Positions 1-7,067 of a stretch of 7,542 nucleotides of DNA are shown in pieces. Every line of letters begins with the position of its first letter. The first letter of the stretch is position 1. The translations under genes and the position numbers were made by a program. Under the pieces are notes generated by a model that made no database searches, was not told the origin of the DNA, and saw nothing but the letters and a program-made list of their open reading frames with translations. The stretch covers positions 1 through 7,542 of the forward strand of contig JAAUTJ010000213.1 in assembly GCA_012031475.1 (NCBI GenBank). The letters are read 5' to 3'. The DNA comes from Leptolyngbyaceae cyanobacterium SM1_3_5. GTDB lineage: Bacteria; Cyanobacteriota; Cyanobacteriia; Elainellales; Elainellaceae.

Positions 1-992
1 CACGAACAAGGGGCTGAACACGGCCGTCGGCGGACGAGGGCGGGTTCGCGATCGCCAAATCCCCGCGCCAGCAGCGCATAGACCGCCAGATAAGTCGCCA
101 CTGCCGAGGGTCTTCTCGCCTCGGCTTCAAACAGGGTTTGCTGTTCAGCGCAGTCAGGTAGCTGCGGAGTTGCTGAATGAAGCGCAAAAAATCGTCAGTG
201 CTGAGGCCAGATTGGTCGTCGCCCGTGCCGTCGATGCCGCCTCGGTCTTGCAGCATGTCTTGCAAAAGGTTCAAGCCCTGCTTGCGATCGCTGACGTTGG
301 TTTCTGGCAAAGCCAGCAGTTCAAGGACGCGATAAGGCCGCAGCTTAAACAAATCCATTTGAATTTCGCCGCGCACGCTGGCAAAACCGCCTTCGCGCAA
401 CAGCAATTCCTGTCCGGTTTCCAGCGATTCGGCAGCGTTCTCATACTGGCCTTGCTGCCACTGCTCGCGGCCTAATTCCAGGCAGGCAAAGGCCACCGTC
501 AGGACAACATCCGCCTGAACCAGATCCGGCTGGCCTCCTGATTTAGTGGCCTTGGTGAAGCGTCCTTTTGTACCACTGCTCAGGTATGGCCGACCGAGCT
601 TGAGAACCAGTTCATATTCGCCCAACTCCAGCAAAATCAGTAGAGCGCCGACCAGCTGATCGTCTTCAATTTCGATGCTGGGCGTGTAGGATTCCGCGAT
701 CGGGTCGGTCGCCACTGCCACGCCGCCCGTGCCGTTTTCGCCGCCTGCGTTCCAGGCGATCGCCCTCATACGCTTTGGCGAGAAAATTCGCGTCATAAGC
801 TTGGCGCTGCGTCGAATCGGACAGCACGGCAAAGGCTTCGTCAATCAGTTGCCGACGAGCGGCGATCGCGGCTTCTGAGTATTCGCGTCGAGGAAGTTGC
901 AAAGCGCGATCGCGATGAGCCTGCTGAAGCTGCTCATTCGTCGCCTGAATCGGCAATCCCAAAATCCGGTAGTAATCCAGCGGAATTCGCAC
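1..992 (-). CDS. ftn2: Cell division protein Ftn2/ZipN (ARC6 orthologue), N-terminal part, 3' end outside window, frameshifted
   Basis: Family role: a cyanobacterial divisome protein, orthologous to plastid ARC6, that helps anchor and organise the FtsZ ring at the membrane. Visible here is the J-like domain at the start (IPLDYYRILGLP, then AAIAARRQLIDEAFAVLSD and QRQAYDANFLAKAY). The canonical HPD of true DnaJ is replaced by a LPRREYS stretch, as is usual in this family. After it comes the Ftn2 helical region (IEDDQLVGALLILLELGEYE, LREGGFASVRGEIQMDLFKL, LSTDDFLRFIQQLRSYLT, then AEQQTLFEAEARRPSAVATY in another frame). I chose GTG at 992 because GGGGAAG lies 6 nt upstream and family members begin MRIPLDYYRILG; a TTG at 1007 is the alternative. 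The frame breaks near 763-765 (removing one C of CCC gives AKAYEAIAWNAGG) and near 150 (one base missing). A third break within the last ~35 bases is possible. The C-terminal membrane and IMS regions lie outside the window. Confidence 0.88.
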
Positions 993-1264
993 AGTCCACT
1001 TCCCCAAATAAATAGCTCGATCGACCCGTATCGCTTGCGACCCGTCAAAATAGTATCTTTATCATAACGAGTGGAGTTTGGTGAAATTTAGCGCCAAACG
1101 CCCGCAAGATCCGCTGGCTTTAACATAAGTTTTTACAAGTTTGGCTCAGTGTAGAGCATCAAACCTGGCAGCGGCGATCGATAGCATTGCCGAAAGAAGC
1201 CTGATACGATCTAGAATCGCGCTTAATAGTAGCGCTTCACTTGCTCAGAGGACAACTGCAAGTC
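993..1264. other. Divergent intergenic region between ftn2 and pdhA
   Basis: About 270 bp without a credible gene; it must contain the promoters of both neighbours. For ftn2 (minus strand) a TATGAT hexamer lies at 1066-1061 and GATACT at 1057-1052, about 60-70 nt before the GTG, but I see no good -35 partner. For pdhA a candidate promoter is listed separately. The stretch 1071-1140 is AT-rich (taacataagtttttacaagt at its end) and could be a regulatory upstream region. No RNA gene or clear hairpin was found. Confidence 0.5.
1187..1217 (+). promoter_or_regulatory. Candidate sigma-70-type promoter of pdhA
   Basis: TTGCCG (1187-1192) and TAGAAT (1212-1217) resemble -35 and -10 hexamers with a rather long 19-nt spacer. 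This would put transcription start around 1224, giving a leader of about 40 nt before the ATG at 1265. The alternative -10 TACGAT (1205-1210) would be too close. Pattern match only; weak. Confidence 0.25.
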
Positions 1265-2291
1265 ATGGTTCAAGAAAGAACATTGCCCACTGTCGCAGTG
1301 GCCACAATCACCAAAGCGGAAGGGCTACGGCTCTATGAAGACATGGTGTTAGGCCGCTTCTTTGAAGATAAATGCGCCGAAATGTACTACCGGGGCAAAA
1401 TGTTTGGGTTTGTCCATCTGTACAACGGGCAAGAAGCGGTTTCATCGGGCGTGATCAAAGCGATGCGCCCCGATGACTATGTGGGCAGCACGTACCGCGA
1501 TCACGTCCACGCCCTCAGTGCAGGCGTTCCCGCCCGTCAGGTGATGGCCGAACTGTTCGGCAAAAGTAACAGGGATGCAGCAAAGGGCGAGGCGGCTCGA
1601 TGCACCTGTTTTCCGCCGAACATAACTTGCTGGGCGGCTATGCGTTCATCGGCGAAGGCATCCCGGTCGCAACCGGAGCGGCCTTTCAAACGAAATATCG
1701 CCGCGAAGCCTTGGGCGACGAAACTGCCGATCAGGTGACGGCCAGCTTTTTTGGCGACGGCACGGCGAACAACGGTCAGTTTTCGAGTGTTTGAACATGG
1801 CCGCGCTGTGGAAACTGCCGATTCTGTTTGTGGTTGAGAATAACAAGTGGGCGATCGGCATGGCGCACGATCGCGCCACCTCGCAGCCGGAAATCTACAA
1901 AAAAGCCAGCGTCTTCGGAATGCCCGGAGTCGAAGTGGATGGCATGGATGTCTTAGCCGTCCACAAAGTCGCTCAGGAAGCCGTTGCCCGCGCCCGTGCA
2001 GGTGAAGGTCCCACGCTGATCGAGTGCTTAACTTACCGCTTCCGGGGTCACTCGCTGGCCGATCCCGACGAGTTGCGATCGAAAGCCGAAAAAGAATTTT
2101 GGTTCGCCCGCGACCCGCTCAAAAAGTTCAGCGCCTACCTGATCGAGCAAAATCTGGCAGCGGCAGAAGAACTCAAGGAAATCGATCGCCGCATTACCGC
2201 TGTGGTCGAAGATGCCGTCAAGTTTGCGATCGATAGCCCGGAACCCGACCCCGCCGATTTGTACAAATACGTCTTTGCCGAAGACGAATAG
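1265..2291 (+). CDS. pdhA: Pyruvate dehydrogenase E1 component, alpha subunit (two frameshifted places)
   Basis: Family role: with the beta subunit it forms the thiamine-diphosphate-dependent E1 of the cytosolic pyruvate dehydrogenase complex, decarboxylating pyruvate and passing the acetyl group to E2 lipoamide. Restored length is about 341 residues, normal for cyanobacterial PdhA. Visible family blocks are FFEDKCAEMYYRGKMFGFVH, the STYRDHVHAL block, KGRGGSMHLFSAEHNLLGGY, the thiamine diphosphate motif starting GDGTANNGQ (about residue 163) and ending VENNKWAIG, and YRFRGHSLADPDELR, the conserved phosphorylation-loop block of E1 alpha subunits. ATG 1265 is chosen over the upstream in-frame TTG at 1241; AGAGGA lies at 1247-1252. 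Frame breaks: about 1568-1574, where dropping one A and one G restores GKSTGCSKGRGG, and 1780-1783, where a fifth T restores GQFFECLNMAALW. A crr7-like gene follows after 5 bp, so co-transcription is likely. The subunit partner genes are not in the window. Confidence 0.95.
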
Positions 2292-2296
2292 CGATT

Positions 2297-2554
2297 ATGT
2301 CCGACTCAATCATGTTTAGCGGCGATGGCTTCGTTGTCCTTGAAGCCGACCAGCCCGAACAGTTCCTCACGCCCACCGAACTGTTTGAGAAGCTGAAAGC
2401 GATTTTGAGCGATCGCCAGTCCGACTTGCCGAGAGATTTGCAGCGGTTCGATCAGCGTGGACGCGCAGGCGCAATACCTGATGGAATCGTCTTGCGAACT
2501 GGACGTTGAACCAGGGCAGTTTTGCAGTGGTATGTCGTTCGGACGGAAAAATAG
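2297..2554 (+). CDS. CRR7-type protein (chlororespiratory reduction 7 family, NDH-1 accessory), frameshifted
   Basis: In plants, CRR7 is required for accumulation of the chloroplast NDH complex; cyanobacteria carry small homologues. Assembled across two breaks the product is about 85 residues: MSDSIMFSGDGFVVLEADQP, then EQFLTPTELFEKLKAIL, SDRQSDLPRDLQRF, SVDAQAQYLMESSCELDVEP, ending GQFLQWYVVRTEK and a TAG at 2552-2554. This full-length match to the family pattern is my basis for the call; it comes from memory, not a search. Breaks: near 2450-2455 (one extra base between LQRF and SVDAQ) and at 2519-2522, where a fifth T restores FLQWYVVRTEK. Read naively, the gene appears as two overlapping 70-75 residue ORFs. 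It starts 5 bp after the pdhA stop with no clear Shine-Dalgarno, suggesting translation coupled to pdhA, and is followed by a terminator. Soluble; no signal peptide or membrane segment. Confidence 0.82.
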
Positions 2555-2584
2555 CTGCAAAGGTGAAAACTTGAATCATTTGGC

Positions 2585-2616
2585 AGTCGCGTCTCATTGC
2601 GGAGGCGCGACTTTTT
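2585..2616 (+). terminator. Rho-independent terminator of pdhA/crr7-like unit
   Basis: AGTCGCG (2585-2591) pairs with CGCGACT (2606-2612). The stem continues through a T-G wobble (2592/2605) and CTC/GAG (2593-2595/2602-2604), giving 11 pairs around the loop ATTGCG. A T run (2612-2616) follows directly. It lies about 30 nt after the crr7-like stop, the right place to end that unit and insulate the kinase gene. Confidence 0.85.
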
Positions 2617-2714
2617 CGCGGCCAGCGGCTAAAGTTGAGGTTCGATCGACTTCCCTGACAGCGATCAAAAACGTTCATGCATAACAATTCCTGGTTGAAA
2701 ATCGATCGATAGTA
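2617..2714 (+). other. Short leader region before the kinase gene
   Basis: About 100 bp between the terminator and the GTG at 2715. It must hold the kinase promoter unless an internal start is used, but I cannot assign hexamers with confidence. There is no strong Shine-Dalgarno before the GTG. It contains GGTTCGATCGACT (2639-2651), which recurs at 6834-6846. Confidence 0.3.
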
Positions 2715-5700
2715 GTGACGGCCAACACATCGGTTTTACAACAGCTTCAGTGGGCAACTAAGATTGTAACGAAGCTGTTACACGCCGAACGTCAAAGTGA
2801 GCGATCGCAGGGTGCAGCTAGCCAATCTTTGTCCGACACGACTGCACAATCTATGAGCGATCAGCAGGAACAACTTTCTGCCACCGATTCAACCGCACAA
2901 ATCATTCAGCCTCCGGTCGGAATGCGTCTCCTGCCGAGCTTGACTTCACCGGAATCGTGGGGATTTGGCTTTAGCGGTTTGCTGCTGTGGCTGGGACCTG
3001 CGCCCGCCATGCACGCGGTTCTGGGCGATCGCGCCATTTGGGTGTGGATTCCCGGCGTGATTGTCGGGATGCTGCTGAACTTGCAGGTGAAGCGGCTGGG
3101 AACCTTTTGGCCTTCTGTAGCTGGAGGAACGCCGAACTACACGACGCGCCTTCTGAAAAATCATCCCCGACTGGCGGCGTATGCGGCGATCGGTTATTTC
3201 TTTGGCTGGGCAGCCGTGCCGCTGGTGAATGCAATTATCCTCACCGATCTAATTCAGGCCAATCTCGCCACGCTGGGAATGCACTGTCCGGGCGTAATCT
3301 TAAAGGTTGGCTTTACGGTTTTGGCGTTCATCGTTGCCTTCAGCGGCACTCGCGCTTTAGGCATTTTGCATTTATTTTTCATCGTGCCTGCTCTGGGATT
3401 TTTGCTCGCCTTTTGCCTGCAAGGATTGGGCTGGCTGATGTTTTCGCCGCTCAGCCCCGGCTTTTTTCCTGCCGAGTGGCCGAGCTTTGAGTTTTTTGAG
3501 TGGGCAAAGTGGTTTTTCATCACGGTCTACGCCCTGTATGCCTGCGAAACCGCTTCTTCCTTCGTCTCCGACAGCCGCGAACCAAGCTGGACGCTGCGCT
3601 GCCTGTCCGTGACGGCGAGCTTGATTCCGATCGTTTACCTCGGCGGGTCGTGGGTGCTGATGCGCCTGTCAAACGGATCAGAAACCGACAGCAACGCTTT
3701 TCTGAATTTGCTCAGTGCCGCCACGCCGTTTTGGGGCAGTGCTACGCCGCTGCTCGTGACGTTTCTGGTCGCCTCAAGCTGCCTGCTCAGTTGCGCGACC
3801 GGATTTTCCAACTCGCCGCGCATTCTCTATCAGCTTGCCCAAGATGGCTATCTGTCTCCGGTCTTTGCGGTCGCCTCGCGGCGCGGCGTTTTGGGTCCCG
3901 CCTTGATTTTCACCTTGCTGGTGAGCTTGACGGGCGTGGTGTGGGGCGATGTGTCTCGCGTCGTCATGGTGACGGGAACGGGCTATTTTTTCTCGATCGT
4001 TGCCCTGCACCTCGGCCTGTGGCTGAACCGCGATCGCCCCGAAGTGATCTGGCCGTACGGGTCGATCGCTTTCTTCGCCGTCGAATGCGTCGTCCTCGTG
4101 GTCGGCGGTTTGGCGTGGAGTTGGCAGGACTTTCTGCTGGGATTGATGTTTCCCGCCGCCATTCTCGGAATCGATGTGCTGATTCGCCGCCTGGACTGGC
4201 CGATTTTTCAGCCCCACTGGTGGATGCAGCGCGATCGCCCTCGTCTTCAGCAACAGCAGAACGTCGTTGCGCTTCAGGTGTTCATTTTGCTGCTGCTGGT
4301 TTGCGGCACGGCGATTTTAGTGTGGATGCTGCGATCGGACTTGATGGCGGCTTCCAGCGATGTCAGCACGAATTTGTTCATCGTCGTGCTGCTGACAGTT
4401 GCGTTTGTCAGCATTGCGGTGGCCTGCTGGACGAGTTTGCCGCAGGTGACGGCGATCGCAGAAGCCAAAGAGCGTGCCGAGCATTTTTTTGGCGTTGCTC
4501 TGAACGCGATTTTGGTGCTGGATGAAGCCGGACGAGTGCAGCAGGCAAATCCCGCCGCCCATGAACTGTTTCAGACTGAAGCCTCACTGCTGGGATCGGC
4601 GCTGCCCGACCTGCTGATCGACCTCGAAGGCAGTCCGAATCAATGGCCGGATCGCAGTGAACAGCGGCTCTGTTTATCCAATCCAGCCAGCTTCCCCAGT
4701 GGCGACAATTCGCTTGTCGAAATGTGGATTTCGAGTACCACTTCGCTCGATCGATCGATCGAATACATGGTGATTTTGCGCGACATCACCGAACAAAAAA
4801 ATGCAGAACTGGCGCTGCTGCGATCGGAAATGCAGTTGCGCGAACAAGCCAATCAGCTTCAGCACACGATTCAAGAACTGCGGCAAACGCAAGCGCAAAT
4901 GCTTCAGCAAGAAAAATGTCTTCCTTGGGGCAACTGGTCGCCGGAGTCGCGCACGAAATCAACAATCCGATTAATTTCATTCACGCCAATGTGAATTATG
5001 CAAGTCAATACACGCAAGATTTGCTGGATTTATTGGCGCTTTATCAAGCAAACTATCTGGAGCCAACACCCGACATTCGATCGCAAATTTCTCAAATTGA
5101 TCTGCCCTTTTTGATTGAAGATCTGCCCAAGCTGCTCGGCTCGATGAAAGTCGGAACCGATCGCATTTGCGACATTGTGCGATCGCTCCGCAGCTTTTCT
5201 CGGCTGGACGAAGCAGAAGTCAAAGCGGTCGATATCCACATCGGCATCGAAAGCACCTTGATGATTTGCAAAGTCGGCTGAAAGCGACTCCCAAGCGGCC
5301 TGCGATTGAAGTGATCCGCAAATACGGCAGCTTGCCGCTGGTTGAGTGCTATGCCGGACAGCTTAATCAGGTGTTCATGAATCTGATTAGCAACGCGATC
5401 GACGCGATCGAAGATGCTTATCTGGAGTCAGTGGCGATCGTGGGCGAAGGGCGATCGGGAAGCATCACAATTCAAACTGATGCGATCGATCAGCAGGTTT
5501 TGATTCAAATTCGCGACAATGGCACTGGAATGAGCGCAGAAGTTCAGCGCCGCCTGCTCGATCCGTTTTTTACCACCAAGCCCGTTGGCAAAGGCACCGG
5601 ATTGGGCATGGCGATTACGCATCAAATCGTCACCGAGCGGCACGGCGGACGCTTGGAGTGCATTTCCGATGTCGGACAGGGGACGCAGTTTTCGATCGAA

Positions 5701-5781
5701 ATTCCGCTGCGGCAAACGCTGCCAGAAGTTAGGAATGACGCGATCGAACCATCTGAAAGCTTGGCTGGAATCGATGCTTAG
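2715..5781 (+). CDS. APC-type permease / PAS / histidine kinase fusion (hybrid transporter-sensor), frameshifted
   Basis: A membrane sensor kinase of about 1022 residues once two one-base losses are restored. Residues 1-80 are polar and Ser/Gln-rich. Residues ~83-490 form about 12 hydrophobic segments matching the amino acid-polyamine-cation (APC) fold: GFSGLLLWLGPAPAMHAVLG as TM1, SVAGGTPNYTTRLL before TM3, ACETASSFVSDSREPSWTLR around TM6, SNSPRILYQLAQDGYLSPVF after TM8. Two more membrane segments (~517-539, ~552-572) lead to a PAS domain (~588-692, HFFGVALNAILVLDEAGRVQ to ILRDITEQKNAE), a coiled coil (~693-734) and the kinase. Kinase motifs: H-box GVAHEINNPINFI (phospho-acceptor His747), N-box MNLISNAIDAI (Asn894), G1 DNGTGM (Asp935), F-box FFTTK, G2 GKGTGLGM (959-966). 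Breaks: one A missing from 4912-4916 (restores QQEKMSSLGQLVAG) and one T missing from 5265-5267 (restores TLMILQSRLK). Start is uncertain: GTG 2715 gives the longest frame; ATG 2853 (MSDQQEQ) is an alternative. No receiver or output domain is attached. Confidence 0.88.
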
Positions 5782-5828
5782 GATCGCAGATTAGACCGCT
5801 TGCACGAATCCTAAACCGCCCCCAAATC

Positions 5829-5842
5829 CCCCATGCATGGGG
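5829..5842. repeat. GC-rich 14-bp perfect palindrome downstream of the kinase gene
   Basis: CCCCATGCATGGGG is a perfect palindrome 48 nt after the kinase stop, within CCCCCAAATCCCCCATGCAT and followed by GGGGACTTTGA. It could form a 5-bp stem with a TGCA loop, a weak terminator lacking a T run. The wording resembles the common cyanobacterial intergenic form AATCCCCCT...AGGGGGACTTTGA, so it may be a copy of that dispersed element; this comparison is from memory. Confidence 0.5.
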
Positions 5843-5924
5843 ACTTTGATAGTTGATTTTGGCAATTTCAATGGGCAAAATTCGATTCAGGCAAGAAGTC
5901 TATTAATTAAAACCAGGTTTTTTA

Positions 5925-5961
5925 TTTTCTGAAAGTGCTGCATGACCGCATTTTCAGAGAA
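5925..5961. repeat. Long imperfect inverted repeat in the convergent gap, possible terminator
   Basis: TTTTCTGAAAGTGC (5925-5938) pairs over its whole length with GCATTTTCAGAGAA (5948-5961) as RNA (14 pairs, two G-U wobbles), around the loop TGCATGACC. It lies between the convergent kinase and DUF2854 genes, 31 nt beyond the DUF2854 stop, where a shared terminator would be expected. Neither strand has a proper T run after the stem, so termination is only an inference. The rest of 5782-5992 is AT-rich DNA (tattaattaaaaccaggttt) with no gene. Confidence 0.5.
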
Positions 5962-5992
5962 TAAGTTTCGGATTTTATTAAATTCACGATCC

Positions 5993-6565
5993 TTAAGAAT
6001 TCGTTTGAGCAACGACAGCGGGCGCAGGAGCCGCAATCAGCGCCACTTCCAGTTCATCTTCGGGCATCTGCTTGAGCGCAACGCGCAATCCGGGGCCAAA
6101 GAAGCGCTCGATCTTTTCGCGCTTTTGCTCCCAGGTTTCAAATTTGATCAGGGGCGATTCAAATTCCAAAATCAGCGCATAGTGACCGTCGATCGCTTCT
6201 TCGCGCAGCGCCTTGAGATACGGGCGTTCTTCGTCAGACGGACTCATGCCCAAATGTTCCAGCGAGCTATCGAGATGCGCTTCTTGGCCGTAGCGAAAGC
6301 GGGTGACATCTTTGCGAATTTGGTTTTGCGTGGCGGTGGCCTGCTGCGATCGAAGCTGCACAATTTCCGCAGTCGGTTCCGCCTGCGGCACAGGTCGAAG
6401 TTCTGAGGCTTTTAGGGCAAAGCCGCCCAGCAAAATCGGGATGCCGTAGAAAAATCCGACCAGATTCAGAGTCGAATTGCCGACAAAGTACGCATAAAAT
6501 CCGGTGACGGATAAAATTCCGCCGACGACCAACCCGATCGATCCCAGTGAGATTCGGCCAAACAT
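5993..6565 (-). CDS. DUF2854 family membrane protein
   Basis: A conserved cyanobacterial/plastid family of unknown function. The 190-residue product starts MFGRISLGSIGLVVGGIL and has two membrane segments (LGSIGLVVGGILSVTGFYAY, then GFFYGIPILLGGFALKA). A conserved soluble part follows: QATATQNQIRKDVTRFRYGQ, EAHLDSSLEHLGMSPSDEE, and DGHYALILEFESPLIKFETW with EKIERFFGPGL. The likely arrangement is a small N-terminal membrane hairpin with a cytosolic C-terminal domain. I chose ATG 6565 because family members begin immediately before the RISLGSIGL-like segment; a GTG at 6604 would add 13 residues with no family match. There is no strong Shine-Dalgarno. The frame is intact, unlike the genes to the left. 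It is divergent from the 59-residue gene, with 88 bp between start codons. The family name is recalled from sequence pattern; no function is claimed. Confidence 0.85.
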   Translation of the reverse strand: MFGRISLGSIGLVVGGILSVTGFYAYFVGNSTLNLVGFFYGIPILLGGFALKASELRPVPQAEPTAEIVQLRSQQATATQNQIRKDVTRFRYGQEAHLDSSLEHLGMSPSDEERPYLKALREEAIDGHYALILEFESPLIKFETWEQKREKIERFFGPGLRVALKQMPEDELEVALIAAPAPAVVAQTNS

Positions 6566-6591
6566 CGCGATACCATAGAAGCAAGATACTT

Positions 6592-6611
6592 CACAATTAT
6601 TCACTATTGTG
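6592..6611. promoter_or_regulatory. Inverted repeat in the divergent promoter region, possible operator
   Basis: CACAAT (6592-6597) and ATTGTG (6606-6611) are exact inverted repeats with an 8-bp AT-rich spacer (TATTCACT). They sit between two divergent start codons (6565 and 6654), where a dimeric regulator could act on both genes. Six-base arms can occur by chance; no regulator is identifiable. Confidence 0.3.
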
Positions 6612-6642
6612 GCGGGGTCGATCGACTCAGTTGCAAAAATTT

Positions 6643-6647
6643 AGGAG
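6643..6647 (+). promoter_or_regulatory. Strong ribosome binding site of the 59-residue gene
   Basis: AGGAG lies 6 nt before ATG 6654. It is the clearest Shine-Dalgarno in the window and settles the start of the short gene that follows. Confidence 0.8.
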
Positions 6648-6653
6648 CCAATC

Positions 6654-6833
6654 ATGGAAATTGAAGCGTTAAAAATCCGCGTCCAGACCGTTGCCACCAA
6701 GCGCGAATCGCTGCTGCGCCTGCTGGAACAGCCAAATTTGGGCACGCTCCGCATTGATGTCAATCAGGCACTCGAAGAGCTTGACGATTTGCTCGACGAA
6801 TTCAAGCGGACGTTTCCGCAAGAAAGTATCTAG
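6654..6833 (+). CDS. Small conserved-looking helical protein, 59 residues, function unknown
   Basis: Sequence begins MEIEALKIRVQTVATKRES and continues LLRLLEQPNLGTLRIDVNQA, LEELDDLLDEFKRTFPQESI, ending at TAG 6831. It is highly charged, soluble and almost entirely helix-forming, with leucine-rich heptads on either side of a PNLGTLR turn, which suggests a helical hairpin or a small coiled-coil dimer. Support for a real gene: an AGGAG site at ideal spacing, an uninterrupted frame, normal codon choice, and a location between a divergent promoter region and a downstream repeat/terminator zone. I have a vague memory of similar short cyanobacterial hypotheticals but cannot name a family. It could act as a small partner or adaptor protein; nothing here shows of what. 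It shares its upstream region with the DUF2854 gene. Confidence 0.78.
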   Translation: MEIEALKIRVQTVATKRESLLRLLEQPNLGTLRIDVNQALEELDDLLDEFKRTFPQESI

Positions 6834-6866
6834 GGTTCGATCGACTCTAACAGGACAGAGGCAGAA

Positions 6867-6980
6867 GCCGTGAACTAAAGTTCCGGCTGAGAGCTAAAAC
6901 CCATTGAAATGGGTTCGTTTGACAGGCTTGAGTCAGTTTTGTGACTTGAGCTTTCAGCTTTGGAAATTGATTTCCTGGCT
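6867..6980. repeat. Multi-hairpin palindromic element, probably a dispersed cyanobacterial intergenic repeat
   Basis: Four successive stems occupy about 115 bp. (1) GCCG-t-GAAC (6867-6875) with GTTCCGGC (6880-6887), loop TAAA. (2) AACCCA (6898-6903) with TGGGTT (6910-6915), loop TTGAAA. (3) GCTTGAGTCA (6926-6935) with TGACTTGAGC (6942-6951), 10 pairs including two G-U, loop GTTTTG. (4) GGAAAT (6962-6967) with ATTTCC (6970-6975), flanked by AGC/GCT. A further stem, GCTGAGAGCT (6886-6895) with AGCTTTCAGC (6949-6958), encloses hairpins 2 and 3 and shares a few bases with stems 1 and 3, so the element could fold as a branched, tRNA-like structure. From memory, AACTAAAGTT plus ACCC...GGGT plus a CTTGAG stem plus a GGAAAT..ATTTCC hairpin is a common dispersed layout in filamentous cyanobacteria. 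No coding capacity. Confidence 0.7.
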
Positions 6981-7018
6981 CCCAAGTGCGTAAGTCCTGT
7001 CTAAGTGCGATCGCGCCT

Positions 7019-7053
7019 AAAATCCCCTCACTTCACAAAAGCGAGGGGATTTT
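7019..7053. terminator. Bidirectional terminator between the 59-residue gene and the response regulator gene
   Basis: AAAATCCCCTC (7019-7029) and GAGGGGATTTT (7043-7053) are perfect 11-bp inverted repeats with a 13-nt loop. The ends supply a T4 run after the GC stem on each strand. It is placed to end transcripts from both convergent sides: 58 nt beyond the stop of the minus-strand response regulator gene, and downstream of the plus-strand 59-residue gene. Confidence 0.85.
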
Positions 7054-7067
7054 CGATTGCTGTCTTG

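Noticed and set aside
1..992. ftn2 as a genuine pseudogene
   Set aside because: Ftn2 is a core division protein in cyanobacteria, and the sequence on each side of the breaks is fully conserved with no other decay; read error is simpler. Not proven.
1780..1783. Programmed ribosomal frameshifting in pdhA
   Set aside because: The site is a plain T run with no slippery heptamer plus stimulator, pdhA is not known to use recoding, and similar breaks affect three other genes nearby.
4747..4762. TCGATCGATCGATCGA tetranucleotide run inside the kinase gene
   Set aside because: It is in frame within the PAS domain, encodes an ordinary Asp-Arg-Ser-Ile segment, and fits the general excess of CGATCG in the genome.
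5782..5992. Search for a small gene or tRNA in the kinase-DUF2854 gap
   Set aside because: No start with ribosome binding site and sensible product, and no cloverleaf; only the two palindromes stand out.
5942..6406. Plus-strand 154-codon open frame, plus other long frames antisense to real genes (170-475, 3500-4525, 3774-4253, 6986-7333)
   Set aside because: Each lies across a gene with strong family identity on another frame or strand; their translations are Arg/Ala-rich or low in recognisable motifs, as expected of shadow frames in GC-rich DNA.
2639..6846. Shared 13-mer GGTTCGATCGACT at 2639-2651 and 6834-6846, with a related GGTCGATCGACTCA near 6616
   Set aside because: CGATCG-containing words are very common throughout this window, so short matches built on them are expected by chance.
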